Source of the DNA: CAZFPA01 sp964520975
Lineage (GTDB): Bacteria > Bacillota > Negativicutes > Selenomonadales > Selenomonadaceae
DNA length: 21,919 nucleotides
NCBI GenBank assembly: GCA_964520975.1
Contig: CAZFPA010000034.1
Location: 1-21,919 of the forward strand
Direction: 5' to 3'
The translations under genes and the position numbers were made by a program. Shown here piece by piece: positions 1-7,042 of the stretch (position 1 is its first letter; every line of letters begins with the position of its first letter). The notes beneath the pieces were generated by a model that was given only the letters and a program-made list of their open reading frames with translations, had not been told where the DNA came from and did not search any database.

Positions 1-7
1 ATGGTAA

Positions 8-13
8 TATAAT
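8..13 (+). promoter_or_regulatory. -10 box of the tRNA-Arg promoter
   Basis: A perfect TATAAT lies 29 bases before the mature tRNA 5' end. The -35 element would fall before the window start, so only half of the promoter is visible. The short AT-rich stretch followed by the tRNA fits a dedicated promoter. Confidence 0.5.
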
Positions 14-42
14 ATACGTTGATTGCGAGAGTAATCACCAAT

Positions 43-120
43 GACTCAGTAGCTCAGCTGGATTAGAGTACTTGACTACGAATCAAGGGGTCGTGGGTTC
101 GAGTCCCTCCTGGGTCACCA
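43..120 (+). tRNA. tRNA-Arg (anticodon ACG), CCA encoded
   Basis: A full cloverleaf can be drawn. The acceptor stem GACTCAG (43-49) pairs with CTGGGTC (110-116), followed by discriminator A117 and an encoded CCA. The D stem is GCTC/GAGT. The anticodon stem CTTGA/TCAAG encloses the loop CTACGAA with anticodon ACG at 78-80. The T loop is TTCGAGT. ACG is read with A34 edited to inosine and decodes CGU/CGC/CGA arginine codons. One oddity is a T-T mismatch in the T stem (94 against 108). A terminator follows directly, so this tRNA is the last or only gene of its transcript. Confidence 0.95.
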
Positions 121-130
121 TTGAAAGTAG

Positions 131-160
131 AGGCTGTTGGCATTTGCCAGCAGCCTTTTT
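131..160 (+). terminator. intrinsic terminator of tRNA-Arg
   Basis: AGGCTGTTGGC (131-141) pairs with GCCAGCAGCCT (146-156) with one G-U pair, a four-base loop and a following run of five T. It lies 10 bases after the tRNA CCA. Confidence 0.9.
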
Positions 161-251
161 GTATGCCTGAAAAACCGCCGCGTCCGCGTTGCGGAGCCTG
201 ATTTTAATCTGTTTATAACCTTGTTATCTTCCTATTTTAATTTCCGTCCCT

Positions 252-257
252 TATACT
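252..257 (+). promoter_or_regulatory. possible -10 box for the secreted beta-helix gene
   Basis: TATACT lies 40 bases before the ATG at 297, in an AT-rich stretch after the tRNA terminator. No good -35 hexamer lies 17 bases upstream, so this is tentative. Confidence 0.3.
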
Positions 258-296
258 GCAGACAGTAAGAAAATATGAGTGCGGGGAGTTTTGACG

Positions 297-1709
297 ATGA
301 GAGAGAAATATGCGATGTTGCTGGCGGGATGGATTTTTTCCGCGGTGTGTGTGTCCGGGGTTTGTCAGGCCGGGATACCGAAGGATGGTCATGGGACGGC
401 TGCGGTGGAGACAACGGCGGAGGATCTGCTGCCGGGGATGTCGGATGAGATGCCGCCGGCGCCGCCGGCGGATGGCAAGGGACCTGGGCCTGGCGGCCAG
501 GGGCAGGAGGCCCGGAGCGCGGACGATTTGCAGGCGGCCTGCGTTGTGGACAAGTCATCGAAAACCCTGCAGGGGCAGAAGCTCACCACGGCGAAGGCGG
601 ATGAGAATGCCTTGCTGGTGCGCAACGGAGGCAGCCTGGTGCTGCAGGACGCAGTGCTGCAGAAGACCGGTGATTCCACCCGTGTGGATGACAGCAATTT
701 CAGTGGCTGCAATGCCATCGTATTGTCCAGCAACAGTACCATAAAGCTCCGGCAGGTGGAGCTCGCCTCCGCGGCGGAGGGGGCCAATGCCATTTTTTCC
801 ACCGGGAAAAATAGCCAGATTGTCGCTGATCACGTGAAGATCCATACCACAGCCGGCTCCTCCCGGGGCCTGGATGCAACTTATGGCGGTACCATTACTG
901 CCAGCGATGTGGATATCGTGACAGAGGGGGCTCATTGTGCCGCGCTGGCTACGGATCGCGGCGAAGGCACCGTGACGGTGAGCAGGGGAACACTGATGAC
1001 CTTTGGCGAGGGAAGTCCTTGCGTGTATTCCACGGGGGCAATCCGGGCCGTAGACAGCCGGGGTATTGCCTCCCGGAGTGAGATCGCCGTCGTGGAGGGG
1101 AAAAACTCTATTGAGCTTCAAAATGTTGAGCTTACGGGCTCCGTAAAGCACGGCGTCATGCTCTATCAGAGTTTTTCCGGTGATGCGGGGACAGGAACCG
1201 CTTCCTTTAAGGCGACGGGCTCCAGACTCACCAATCTTTCTACCGGTCCGATGTTCTACGTTACCAATACCAAGGCCCAGGCCCAGCTGGAAAACAACCA
1301 GCTCTCCTCCAGGGGCACCGTGCTCGTTGATGTGACCAGCGGTCAGTGGGGCCGGAAGGGGGCCAATGGCGGTGACTTCGTGTTGACAGCCAGGGCACAG
1401 ACCTTGCAGGGGGCTGTGCAGGCCAATGATCTGAGCCAGGTCAGACTGGTGCTGGAGGATGGCTCTCACTGGGAGGGCAGCCTGGATGCGGCCGGCACGG
1501 CAAAGCAGGCGGATCTTTCACTGACAGCCGGGGCTTCCTGGACCATGACGGCGGATTCCCATGTGGACAGCCTGGAGGATGGGCAGCGGGATTTTGCCAA
1601 TATCCAGAGCAATGGACATACGTTGTACTATAACGCGCAGAAATCCAGCCAGCTGGCGGGAAAAACCTATGCACTGGCCGGCGGTGGTCAGCTGCGGCCG
1701 GAAAAATAA
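297..1709 (+). CDS. secreted protein, predicted right-handed beta-helix (pectin-lyase-like) repeats
   Basis: This 470-residue protein starts at ATG 297, nine bases after GGGGAG; an in-frame GTG at 279 has no better site. Residues 1-26 form a Sec signal peptide (basic start, hydrophobic core, VCQAG). A Pro/Gly-rich linker follows (about residues 40-75). The rest is a long series of short strand-turn units rich in Ser, Thr, Asn and Gly, such as NGGSLVLQDAVL, NSTIKLRQVEL and GGTITASDVDI, typical of parallel beta-helix passenger-like folds. No C-terminal autotransporter barrel, LPXTG motif or SLH domain is visible, so it should be soluble periplasmic or secreted. It stands alone between two terminators. 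The role is unknown; surface carbohydrate binding or adhesion is only a guess. The fold call is moderately sure, function is not. Confidence 0.75.
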   Translation: MREKYAMLLAGWIFSAVCVSGVCQAGIPKDGHGTAAVETTAEDLLPGMSDEMPPAPPADGKGPGPGGQGQEARSADDLQAACVVDKSSKTLQGQKLTTAKADENALLVRNGGSLVLQDAVLQKTGDSTRVDDSNFSGCNAIVLSSNSTIKLRQVELASAAEGANAIFSTGKNSQIVADHVKIHTTAGSSRGLDATYGGTITASDVDIVTEGAHCAALATDRGEGTVTVSRGTLMTFGEGSPCVYSTGAIRAVDSRGIASRSEIAVVEGKNSIELQNVELTGSVKHGVMLYQSFSGDAGTGTASFKATGSRLTNLSTGPMFYVTNTKAQAQLENNQLSSRGTVLVDVTSGQWGRKGANGGDFVLTARAQTLQGAVQANDLSQVRLVLEDGSHWEGSLDAAGTAKQADLSLTAGASWTMTADSHVDSLEDGQRDFANIQSNGHTLYYNAQKSSQLAGKTYALAGGGQLRPEK

Positions 1710-1726
1710 TGGAATGAACTGCAGTA

Positions 1727-1758
1727 AGGCAGAAGCAAATGCGCTTCTGCCTTTTTTT
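1727..1758 (+). terminator. intrinsic terminator of the beta-helix gene
   Basis: AGGCAGAAGC (1727-1736) pairs perfectly with GCTTCTGCCT (1743-1752), followed by seven T. It begins 17 bases after the stop codon. Confidence 0.93.
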
Positions 1759-1885
1759 ATGGACAGAAGCACGCGCAATAAAGAACTGTTTCGTACAGAA
1801 CAATAAAAGAAATGAATTAAAACATTATATTTATATAAATTTAGTTTATTTATAATGGCGGCAAGGAACCGATGGGGGGCAAAAG

Positions 1886-1911
1886 AAAAAGAGCAGTCCG
1901 GGGGACTGCTC
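1886..1911 (-). terminator. intrinsic terminator of the small membrane protein gene
   Basis: On the minus strand GAGCAGTCC pairs with GGACTGCTC around a three-base loop and runs into five T (the A run at 1886-1890 on the plus strand). It lies 22 bases beyond the stop of the small minus-strand gene and supports that gene as a real transcription unit. Confidence 0.88.
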
Positions 1912-1932
1912 CATAAAGTTCGTATTTGACGA

Positions 1933-2085
1933 TCAGGACTTTGCCATGCTGCCGCGACGCGAATCGTAGCGGTGGTTGAGCTTGCGGGACCAGTGATGGA
2001 TCACACCCGACGTTACACCAGCCACGACCGAGATGCCAAATGCGAAAAGTACGATTCCGATGATAAATAAGAGAATTGCTGCCAT
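1933..2085 (-). CDS. 50-residue single-pass membrane protein, function unknown
   Basis: The reading frame encodes 50 residues. An ideal ribosome site, AGGAGGTG, lies about 6 bases before the ATG. Residues 2-25 form one hydrophobic segment (AAILLFIIGIVLFAFGISVV and following). The tail is polar and basic, with HHWSRKLNHRYDSRRGS, so the positive-inside rule puts the C-terminus in the cytoplasm. It has its own promoter -10 box (2127-2132) and a strong terminator (1886-1911), which makes a spurious frame unlikely despite its length. It is convergent with the beta-helix gene and divergent from the TetR operon. I do not recognise the family. A regulatory small membrane protein or a toxin-like peptide is possible; no antitoxin RNA is evident. 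Confidence 0.8.
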   Translation of the reverse strand: MAAILLFIIGIVLFAFGISVVAGVTSGVIHHWSRKLNHRYDSRRGSMAKS

Positions 2086-2126
2086 AATGAACACCTCCTC
2101 GTGTAATAGTTTTTCTTTATATCTAT

Positions 2127-2132
2127 ATTATA
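2127..2132 (-). promoter_or_regulatory. -10 box for the small membrane protein gene
   Basis: A perfect TATAAT is read on the minus strand 42 bases before the start codon, inside an AT-rich stretch. The -35 region 17 bases upstream is poor (CAGACT). Confidence 0.5.
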
Positions 2133-2181
2133 ACAGATTATTATCGAAAAGTCTGAAAAAATACAAAGATAATACAATTTA

Positions 2182-2196
2182 TTAATCATATATGAA
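2182..2196. promoter_or_regulatory. candidate TetR operator, distal copy
   Basis: Read on the minus strand this 15-mer is TTCATATATGATTAA. It matches 13 of 15 bases with the site at 2231-2245, in the opposite orientation. It contains the perfect palindrome TCATATATGA (2186-2195). It lies upstream of the TetR operon -35 box. Its assignment to the adjacent TetR protein is inference. Confidence 0.4.
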
Positions 2197-2213
2197 CGGA
2201 ATTCATTTTTCCC

Positions 2214-2242
2214 TTTCAAAAACGGCGCGATTCATATATAAT
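2214..2242 (+). promoter_or_regulatory. promoter of the TetR-nirJ1-nirJ2-HAD-PHP operon
   Basis: The -35 box TTTCAA (2214-2219) and the perfect -10 box TATAAT (2237-2242) are 17 bases apart. The -35 matches the consensus only in part, so the -10 carries the call. The -10 lies inside the candidate operator at 2231-2245. Confidence 0.5.
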
Positions 2243-2245
2243 GAA
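2231..2245. promoter_or_regulatory. candidate TetR operator over the -10 box
   Basis: TTCAT-ATATA-ATGAA is a perfect 5-base inverted repeat with a 5-base centre covering the TATAAT. A second near-copy lies 49 bases upstream, centre to centre. TetR repressors commonly bind 15-20 bp palindromes in their own promoters, so autoregulation is the likely reading. Confidence 0.45.
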
Positions 2246-2430
2246 GTATATTACAGCGTACACGAAAGAACTGGACCAGAAGTACGCAGGATGAATTTTC
2301 AGCTGCCAGGCGGAGGCGTGCGGCATAGCGGTGGCTATGCCGATGGACAGCAACGCGGCAGAGGGCAATGCAGACAAGGAATTCGACGAGGTATTTCGTG
2401 CACGCTGTAATATGTATGGGAGGGATTCGA

Positions 2431-3042
2431 ATGGAAGAGAAAATCAGTCGGCGGGAACGGAAGAAGATCCATTCCAAGCGGGTGATTCTGGAGGCTGCCG
2501 TCAAGTGTTTTGGCCGGAAGGGATTCCAGGAGACTTCGATTGCGGAAATCATGAATGAGGCCGATTTGGGAATCGGGACCTTTTATAATTACTTTGAGTC
2601 GAAGGAGGACATTCTGAAATGTCTGCTGAGCGGTATCGTGGATGAGCTTCGCGAGGCACTGGCCCGGCAGACCGGGCAGCAGGCACCGGCGGCGGAGATG
2701 CTGCAGCACATGGTGCTGCTGACGGCGAAGCTGCTCGACGCGAACCGGTTTGTACTGCCGCTGTTCCTGAGCGCGGCGAACCGCTCGGCGCTGCCGGATG
2801 GTGGCACGCATCCCGGCGAGGCACCGGCCTTCAAGACGATTTTTGCGCGTATTATCGAGCAGGGGCAGGCTGCCGGAGAGTTCCGTACGGATATTCCGGC
2901 CGGAATCATCACGGAGATGTTCCATTCGATGTTCCAGGCGGCATCCTTCAGCAGCCTGGAGCTTTCGTTTGTCGATAATGTGCGCTTCAAGCTGCGGCTG
3001 ATGATGGATGGAATCTGTACAACAACCAGGATAGGTGAGTGA
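2431..3042 (+). CDS. TetR/AcrR family transcriptional regulator
   Basis: This 203-residue protein starts at ATG 2431 behind GGGAGGG. The N-terminal helix-turn-helix (about residues 13-58) is classic TetR, with LEAAVKCFGRKGFQETSIAEI, then GIGTFYNYFESKEDIL. The C-terminal ligand-binding half is divergent, as is usual. The next gene starts four bases after its stop, so it heads the operon of the two heme-type radical SAM proteins and two phosphatases. Related palindromes in its promoter suggest it represses its own operon. Heme, a porphyrin or an iron-related signal is a plausible ligand, but the sequence does not show it. Family assignment is secure; ligand is unknown. Confidence 0.92.
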   Translation: MEEKISRRERKKIHSKRVILEAAVKCFGRKGFQETSIAEIMNEADLGIGTFYNYFESKEDILKCLLSGIVDELREALARQTGQQAPAAEMLQHMVLLTAKLLDANRFVLPLFLSAANRSALPDGGTHPGEAPAFKTIFARIIEQGQAAGEFRTDIPAGIITEMFHSMFQAASFSSLELSFVDNVRFKLRLMMDGICTTTRIGE

Positions 3043-3046
3043 ATAT

Positions 3047-4243
3047 ATGATTAGTGTTACCAAACTTTTATTTGCAACGGATTATTTCGGTGATGCGCTG
3101 CGTTATACCAAGGATGCCCACAAGGCGAAAAATGGCGCCGGCGAGGGCATGGGGCCGGTCGTCGTGTGGAATTCCACGCGGACCTGCAATCTGAAGTGCC
3201 GCCATTGCTACATGAATTCCGATGCGAAAAAATACCAGGATGAGCTCACGACGGCGGAGGCCAGGAAGTTCATCGACGATCTCGCGGACTTCCATGTGCC
3301 GGTGCTGCTGTTCTCGGGCGGTGAGCCGCTCATCCGTCCGGATTTCTTTGAGCTGGCTGCCTATGCGGAGAAAAAGGGCGTGCGCCCGACGCTTTCGACG
3401 AACGGGACGCTCATTACGCGCGAGGTGGCGCAGCGGATCAAGGATATCGGTGTCGGCTATGTGGGGATTTCGCTCGATGGCCTGCAGGATGTGAATGATA
3501 AATTCCGTGGCCATGCGGGCGCGTTCCAGGCTGCGATGGAAGGGATCGAGAACTGCGTAGCGGTCGGGCAGCGCGTTGGTCTGCGCTTTACCATCAACCA
3601 TCACAATATCCAGGAGCTCGAGCATATTTTTGATTTCATCGAGCGGGAAAATATCAACCGCGTGTGCTTTTACCATCTCGTGTATTCGGGCCGGGGCAAT
3701 CAGATGATGGATGAGGATGTGACGGCGGAGGAATCACGCCGGGCGATGGATATCATCATCCGTCGTACCCGGGACTTTGAAGAGCGCGGGCTTAAAAAGG
3801 AGATCCTCACGGTGGACAACCACTGCGACGGGGTCTATATGTATCTGCAGGCGCTGAAGGAGGGCCGTGTCGAGCTGGCGGCCCAGATCCAGAAATACAT
3901 CTCGATGAATGGCGGCAACCGTTCGGGCATCGCCTTCGGCGAGGTCGATCCGATGGGCTATGTGCATCCGGATCAGTTCACCCAGCATCATACCTTTGGC
4001 AATGTGCGCGAGCGCAGCTTCGGCGATATCTGGACGGATACCACGAATCCGATCCTGCGCGGGCTCAAGGACCGCAAGCCACTGCTGAAGGGCCGCTGTG
4101 CCAAGTGCAAGTTCCTCCGGAACTGCAACGGCAATTTCCGCACGCGGGCCGAGGCCCGCACGGGAGATTTCTGGGAGTCCGATCCGTCCTGCTATCTGAC
4201 GGATGAGGAAATCGGGCTGGCGCCGGGAGGAGAAAAACGATGA
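3047..4243 (+). CDS. ahbC: SPASM radical SAM protein of the NirJ1/AhbC type (putative 12,18-didecarboxysiroheme deacetylase)
   Basis: This 398-residue protein starts at ATG 3047, seven bases after GGTGAG; a GTG at 3035 overlapping the TetR stop is the alternative. The radical SAM cluster motif is CNLKCRHC (C47, C51, C54), followed by FSGGEPL. A C-terminal SPASM-type set reads CAKCKFLRNCNGN and ends with DPSCYLTDEEI, as in AhbC and NirJ1 proteins. In the siroheme-to-heme route AhbC removes the acetate side chains of 12,18-didecarboxysiroheme to give Fe-coproporphyrin III. The internal HLVYSGRG also fits the family. It overlaps the next gene by four bases, so the two are translationally coupled. 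The siroheme decarboxylase genes ahbA/ahbB are not in the window. Family confidence is high; exact reaction rests on the family. Confidence 0.85.
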   Translation: MISVTKLLFATDYFGDALRYTKDAHKAKNGAGEGMGPVVVWNSTRTCNLKCRHCYMNSDAKKYQDELTTAEARKFIDDLADFHVPVLLFSGGEPLIRPDFFELAAYAEKKGVRPTLSTNGTLITREVAQRIKDIGVGYVGISLDGLQDVNDKFRGHAGAFQAAMEGIENCVAVGQRVGLRFTINHHNIQELEHIFDFIERENINRVCFYHLVYSGRGNQMMDEDVTAEESRRAMDIIIRRTRDFEERGLKKEILTVDNHCDGVYMYLQALKEGRVELAAQIQKYISMNGGNRSGIAFGEVDPMGYVHPDQFTQHHTFGNVRERSFGDIWTDTTNPILRGLKDRKPLLKGRCAKCKFLRNCNGNFRTRAEARTGDFWESDPSCYLTDEEIGLAPGGEKR

Positions 4244-5232
4244 TTGTTTCCTGGAATACGACGAATGCCTGCAATATGTACTGCGACCATTGCTATCGTG
4301 ACGCGGGCTGCAAGGCCGACGAGGAGCTTTCGACCAGCGAGGCGAAGACACTGCTGGAGCAGATTGCACGTGCGGGCTTCAAAATCATGATCTTTTCGGG
4401 CGGGGAACCGCTCATGCGGCCGGATATCCTTGCGCTGGTGGCCCATGCGACGGGACTGGGGCTGCGCTCGGTATTCGGTACGAATGGCACGCTCATCACG
4501 CCGCAGATGGCCCGCGACCTCAAGGCCGCCGGAGCTATGGGCATGGGCATTTCGCTCGATTCGCTCGACGCGAAAAAGCACAATGAGTTCCGCAAGTTCC
4601 CGGGCGCCTGGGAGGGCGCGGTGCAGGGGATGCGCAATTGCCGGGCGGCCGGGCTGCCGTTTCAGATCCATACGACCGTTATGGACTGGAATCAGCATGA
4701 GCTTGAGGCAATGACGGATTTCGCGGTGGCCGAGGGGGCCGTCGCGCATCATTTCTTTTTCCTCGTGCCGACGGGCCGGGCCAAGACCATTGAGGCCGAA
4801 TCGCTGCGGGCAGAGGCCTATGAGGATGTGCTCACGCGGATCATGAAAAAGCAGCAGGAGGTCAGCATTGAGCTCAAGCCAACCTGCGCGCCGCAGTTCA
4901 TGCGCATTGCGGATCAGCTTGGCATGAAGCTGCGCTTCCATCGCGGCTGCCTGGCGGGGACTTCCTACTGCATCATCAGTCCGCGGGGCAAGGTACAGCC
5001 CTGCGCGTATCTGAATATGGAGCTGGGGGACGTGCGCGAGACGCCGTTCGATGAAATCTGGAAGAACAGTGAAGTCCTGCAGAAACTGCGGACGCTTGAC
5101 TATAAGGGCGGCTGCGGCACCTGCCGGTACAAGCAGGCCTGCGGCGGCTGCCGGGCGCGGGCGGCCTTCTATCATGAGGGCGATTACATGGCGGAGGAGC
5201 CCTGGTGCCTGTACCACGGGCGCCGCGGTTGA
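4240..5232 (+). CDS. ahbD: SPASM radical SAM protein of the NirJ2/AhbD type (putative heme synthase)
   Basis: This 330-residue protein starts at ATG 4240, inside the stop of the preceding gene (ATGA overlap), behind GGGAGGAG. It starts directly at the radical SAM domain: CNMYCDHC (C11, C15, C18), then FSGGEPLMRPD. The C-terminal auxiliary cluster region reads CGTCRYKQACGGCRARA with a final PWC. AhbD enzymes oxidatively decarboxylate two propionates of Fe-coproporphyrin III to make protoheme, and NirJ2 proteins of anaerobic Firmicutes belong to the same group. Pairing with the AhbC-like gene supports a role in late heme synthesis. A heme-unrelated tetrapyrrole or peptide modification is less likely, since no precursor peptide lies nearby. 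Confidence 0.85.
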   Translation: MIVSWNTTNACNMYCDHCYRDAGCKADEELSTSEAKTLLEQIARAGFKIMIFSGGEPLMRPDILALVAHATGLGLRSVFGTNGTLITPQMARDLKAAGAMGMGISLDSLDAKKHNEFRKFPGAWEGAVQGMRNCRAAGLPFQIHTTVMDWNQHELEAMTDFAVAEGAVAHHFFFLVPTGRAKTIEAESLRAEAYEDVLTRIMKKQQEVSIELKPTCAPQFMRIADQLGMKLRFHRGCLAGTSYCIISPRGKVQPCAYLNMELGDVRETPFDEIWKNSEVLQKLRTLDYKGGCGTCRYKQACGGCRARAAFYHEGDYMAEEPWCLYHGRRG

Positions 5233-5277
5233 CGACAGCTGGATGAACAGTAACAATGAGGCTTAGGGGTGGATACG

Positions 5278-6081
5278 ATGATAAAAATGATTATGTCTGA
5301 TATGGATGGTACCCTGCTGGACAATGAGGGGCGTATGCCGGCAGGGTTTGACGCGATGATCGGGGAGCTGCGCCGACGGGACGTGCTGTTCGTTCCGGCC
5401 AGTGGGCGCCAGTATTATGCGCTGCTGCGCGAGATGGGCAAGTACGCGGATGATTTCATCTTTCTGGCAGAAAATGGAACCTATGTGAAATACCGCGGTC
5501 AGGAGGTTTTCTCCAGCCCGATGAAGTGGACGAAGATCCATGAGCTGCTCGAGCTGGCGGAGAGCCTCGATGGTGTCTATCCGGTGCTCTGCGGCAAGAA
5601 GCAGGCCTATGTGCAGCCCCGGTGGAAGCCGTACATCGGTGAGGCTGAGATGTATTTCCCCCGCTATGAATTCGTGGAGGACTTTTCCCATATCGACGAT
5701 GATATCATCAAGGCCGCTTTCTGTGACTGCGAGCGCGCGGAAGCGGAAAAGACCATCTATCCGGCTTTCAAGGAGCATTTCGGCAAGGAGTTCCAGGTCG
5801 CGCTCAGCAGCAATTACTGGGTGGATGCCATGAACCTCGGCATCAACAAGGGCGTTGCGGTGGAGAAGATCCAGGAATGGATGGGCATCGAGCCGGAGGA
5901 ATGTGCGTGCTTTGGCGACTATCTGAACGATGAGCAGATGATGCACTCGGTGTACTACAGCTATGCCATGGCGAATGCGCATCCGAAGATCAAGGAGGCC
6001 GCGCGCTTTACGGCGAAGAGCAACGAAGAGCATGGCGTGCTGCTGGCCATTCAGGACATGATGGAGCAGGGCCTGCTGTAA
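5278..6081 (+). CDS. Cof-type HAD-IIB family phosphatase
   Basis: This 267-residue protein uses ATG 5278, five bases after AGGGGTGG; an in-frame GTG at 5269 falls inside that site and is less likely. HAD motif I is DMDGTLLD (nucleophile D8, acid D10). Motif II is the Ser of PASGRQ, motif III the Lys of INKGVAVEKI, and motif IV GDYLNDEQM. The C2B cap between motifs II and III and the length match the Cof/YbjI group, which dephosphorylates sugar phosphates, flavin or pyridoxal phosphates with loose specificity. It lies 45 bases after the AhbD-like gene on the same strand with no terminator between, so it is probably in the same operon. Its substrate here is unknown. Confidence 0.88.
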   Translation: MIKMIMSDMDGTLLDNEGRMPAGFDAMIGELRRRDVLFVPASGRQYYALLREMGKYADDFIFLAENGTYVKYRGQEVFSSPMKWTKIHELLELAESLDGVYPVLCGKKQAYVQPRWKPYIGEAEMYFPRYEFVEDFSHIDDDIIKAAFCDCERAEAEKTIYPAFKEHFGKEFQVALSSNYWVDAMNLGINKGVAVEKIQEWMGIEPEECACFGDYLNDEQMMHSVYYSYAMANAHPKIKEAARFTAKSNEEHGVLLAIQDMMEQGLL

Positions 6082-6142
6082 CAGCGGCCAGCGGGAAGTC
6101 ACGGAGCCATAGCTTCGCGAAAATTTTGGGGGAGGCGTCAGC

Positions 6143-6994
6143 ATGAAGCTGGACTATCACATGCATTTTGAGTATGGTTCCTACGATGAGGAATGGGTAC
6201 AGGGGTTTTTCGACGCGGCGGCCAGGCGCGGCCTGGACGAAATCGGGATTTCTGAGCATACACATACCTTTCGGGAATTTGAACCGCTGTATTATGAAGA
6301 TTTGATTCTGGATGATTCCTTTGTGGGGAAATTCCAGCAGCAGTGGCTCAAAAAGAATAAGTTCAAGTACAGTCTGGAGGATTATTTTTCCTTTATGGAT
6401 AAGCTGCGTGCGCATGGGCATCGGGTCAAAACCGGTATCGAGGTCTGCAATTTCCGGCAGCAGGACAGGGTGCGTGAGCTGCTGGCCGGCCGGCCCTTTG
6501 ACTACGTGATCGGCTCCGTGCATTTCCTGCATGGCTGGGCCTATGATTCCTCGGAGATCCGGGAGGAGTGGCAGCACCATTCCCTGCGGGAAATCTATGA
6601 CTGGTACGCAGAGGAGGTCGAGAATCTTTGCGCCTCAGGCCTCTATGATGTGCTCGGCCATCCCTTCAATATCCGTCTCTTCCGTATTCTGCCGGATTTT
6701 GATGTGACGCCGGTGCTTGAGCGTGTGGCGAAGGCCCTGCGGGCGGCGAAGATGGGGATTGATATTAATACTGGGACCTTTTATCGGTATCCCATCAAAG
6801 AGATATCGCCTTATCCGGACTTCATGCGTGTGGCGGCCAAATACGATCTGCCGGTCATGACCTCTTCGGATGCGCACAAACCGGAGGATTGCGGCAGCTA
6901 TATCGATGACGCGATTGCCTACGCGAAGCGCTTCGGCTATACTGAGAGCCTGCGCTTTTCCGGGCGTCAACGGGAAATGGTTTCTTTGGGATAA
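6143..6994 (+). CDS. PHP-domain phosphatase, histidinol-phosphatase (HisK/HisJ) type
   Basis: This 283-residue protein is preceded by GGGGGAGG. The PHP metal ligands are present in order: HMH (residues 6-8), SEHTH (near 38-41), the Glu of GIEVCNF, the His of GSVHFLHGW, GHP, and SSDAH near the C-terminus. Length and motif order fit the HisJ/HisK histidinol-phosphate phosphatases that catalyse the penultimate step of histidine synthesis. No other his gene lies nearby; it is the last gene of the TetR-heme operon, 61 bases after the HAD phosphatase, and is followed by a terminator. Many PHP proteins of this type act on other phosphoesters, so histidinol phosphate is one possibility rather than a firm substrate. 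Confidence 0.82.
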   Translation: MKLDYHMHFEYGSYDEEWVQGFFDAAARRGLDEIGISEHTHTFREFEPLYYEDLILDDSFVGKFQQQWLKKNKFKYSLEDYFSFMDKLRAHGHRVKTGIEVCNFRQQDRVRELLAGRPFDYVIGSVHFLHGWAYDSSEIREEWQHHSLREIYDWYAEEVENLCASGLYDVLGHPFNIRLFRILPDFDVTPVLERVAKALRAAKMGIDINTGTFYRYPIKEISPYPDFMRVAAKYDLPVMTSSDAHKPEDCGSYIDDAIAYAKRFGYTESLRFSGRQREMVSLG

Positions 6995-7013
6995 AAAACG
7001 GAGGAACATAGGA

Positions 7014-7042
7014 GCGAGGGCCTAAAAAGCCCTTGCTTTTTT
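7014..7042 (+). terminator. intrinsic terminator of the TetR-heme operon
   Basis: GCGAGGGC (7014-7021) pairs with GCCCTTGC (7029-7036), one G-U pair, followed by six T. The end of the hairpin and its T run also form the -35 box of the next gene's promoter. Confidence 0.9.

Larger units (their letters stand above)
2086..2430. other. divergent regulatory interval without a convincing gene
   Basis: The first 100 bases carry the leader and promoter of the small minus-strand gene. The bases around 2182-2245 carry the TetR operon promoter with two related palindromes. The remaining 185 bases up to the TetR start form a long leader (TSS near 2250). Short frames in it (17 codons from 2241; 39 codons from 2291; a frame from 2331) have no proper ribosome site and no recognisable product. 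The 2241 frame stop overlaps the 2291 ATG, so a leader-peptide arrangement cannot be excluded, but I do not call it. Confidence 0.5.

Noticed and set aside
20..41. TGATT...AATCACCA just before tRNA-Arg looks like the 3' end of another tRNA
   Set aside because: No T-arm (GGTTC-type) precedes the CCA, so it is only a short inverted repeat in the promoter-leader region.
2192..2558. Several short frames upstream of and into the TetR gene, including a 17-codon frame at 2241
   Set aside because: They lack proper ribosome sites and recognisable products, and the 17-residue peptide has no cysteines or other features of a modified precursor. They lie in the long TetR leader.
3047..5232. The radical SAM pair as maturases of a ribosomally made peptide
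   Set aside because: No precursor gene, protease or transporter is nearby, and the SPASM and flanking motifs fit AhbC/NirJ1 and AhbD/NirJ2.
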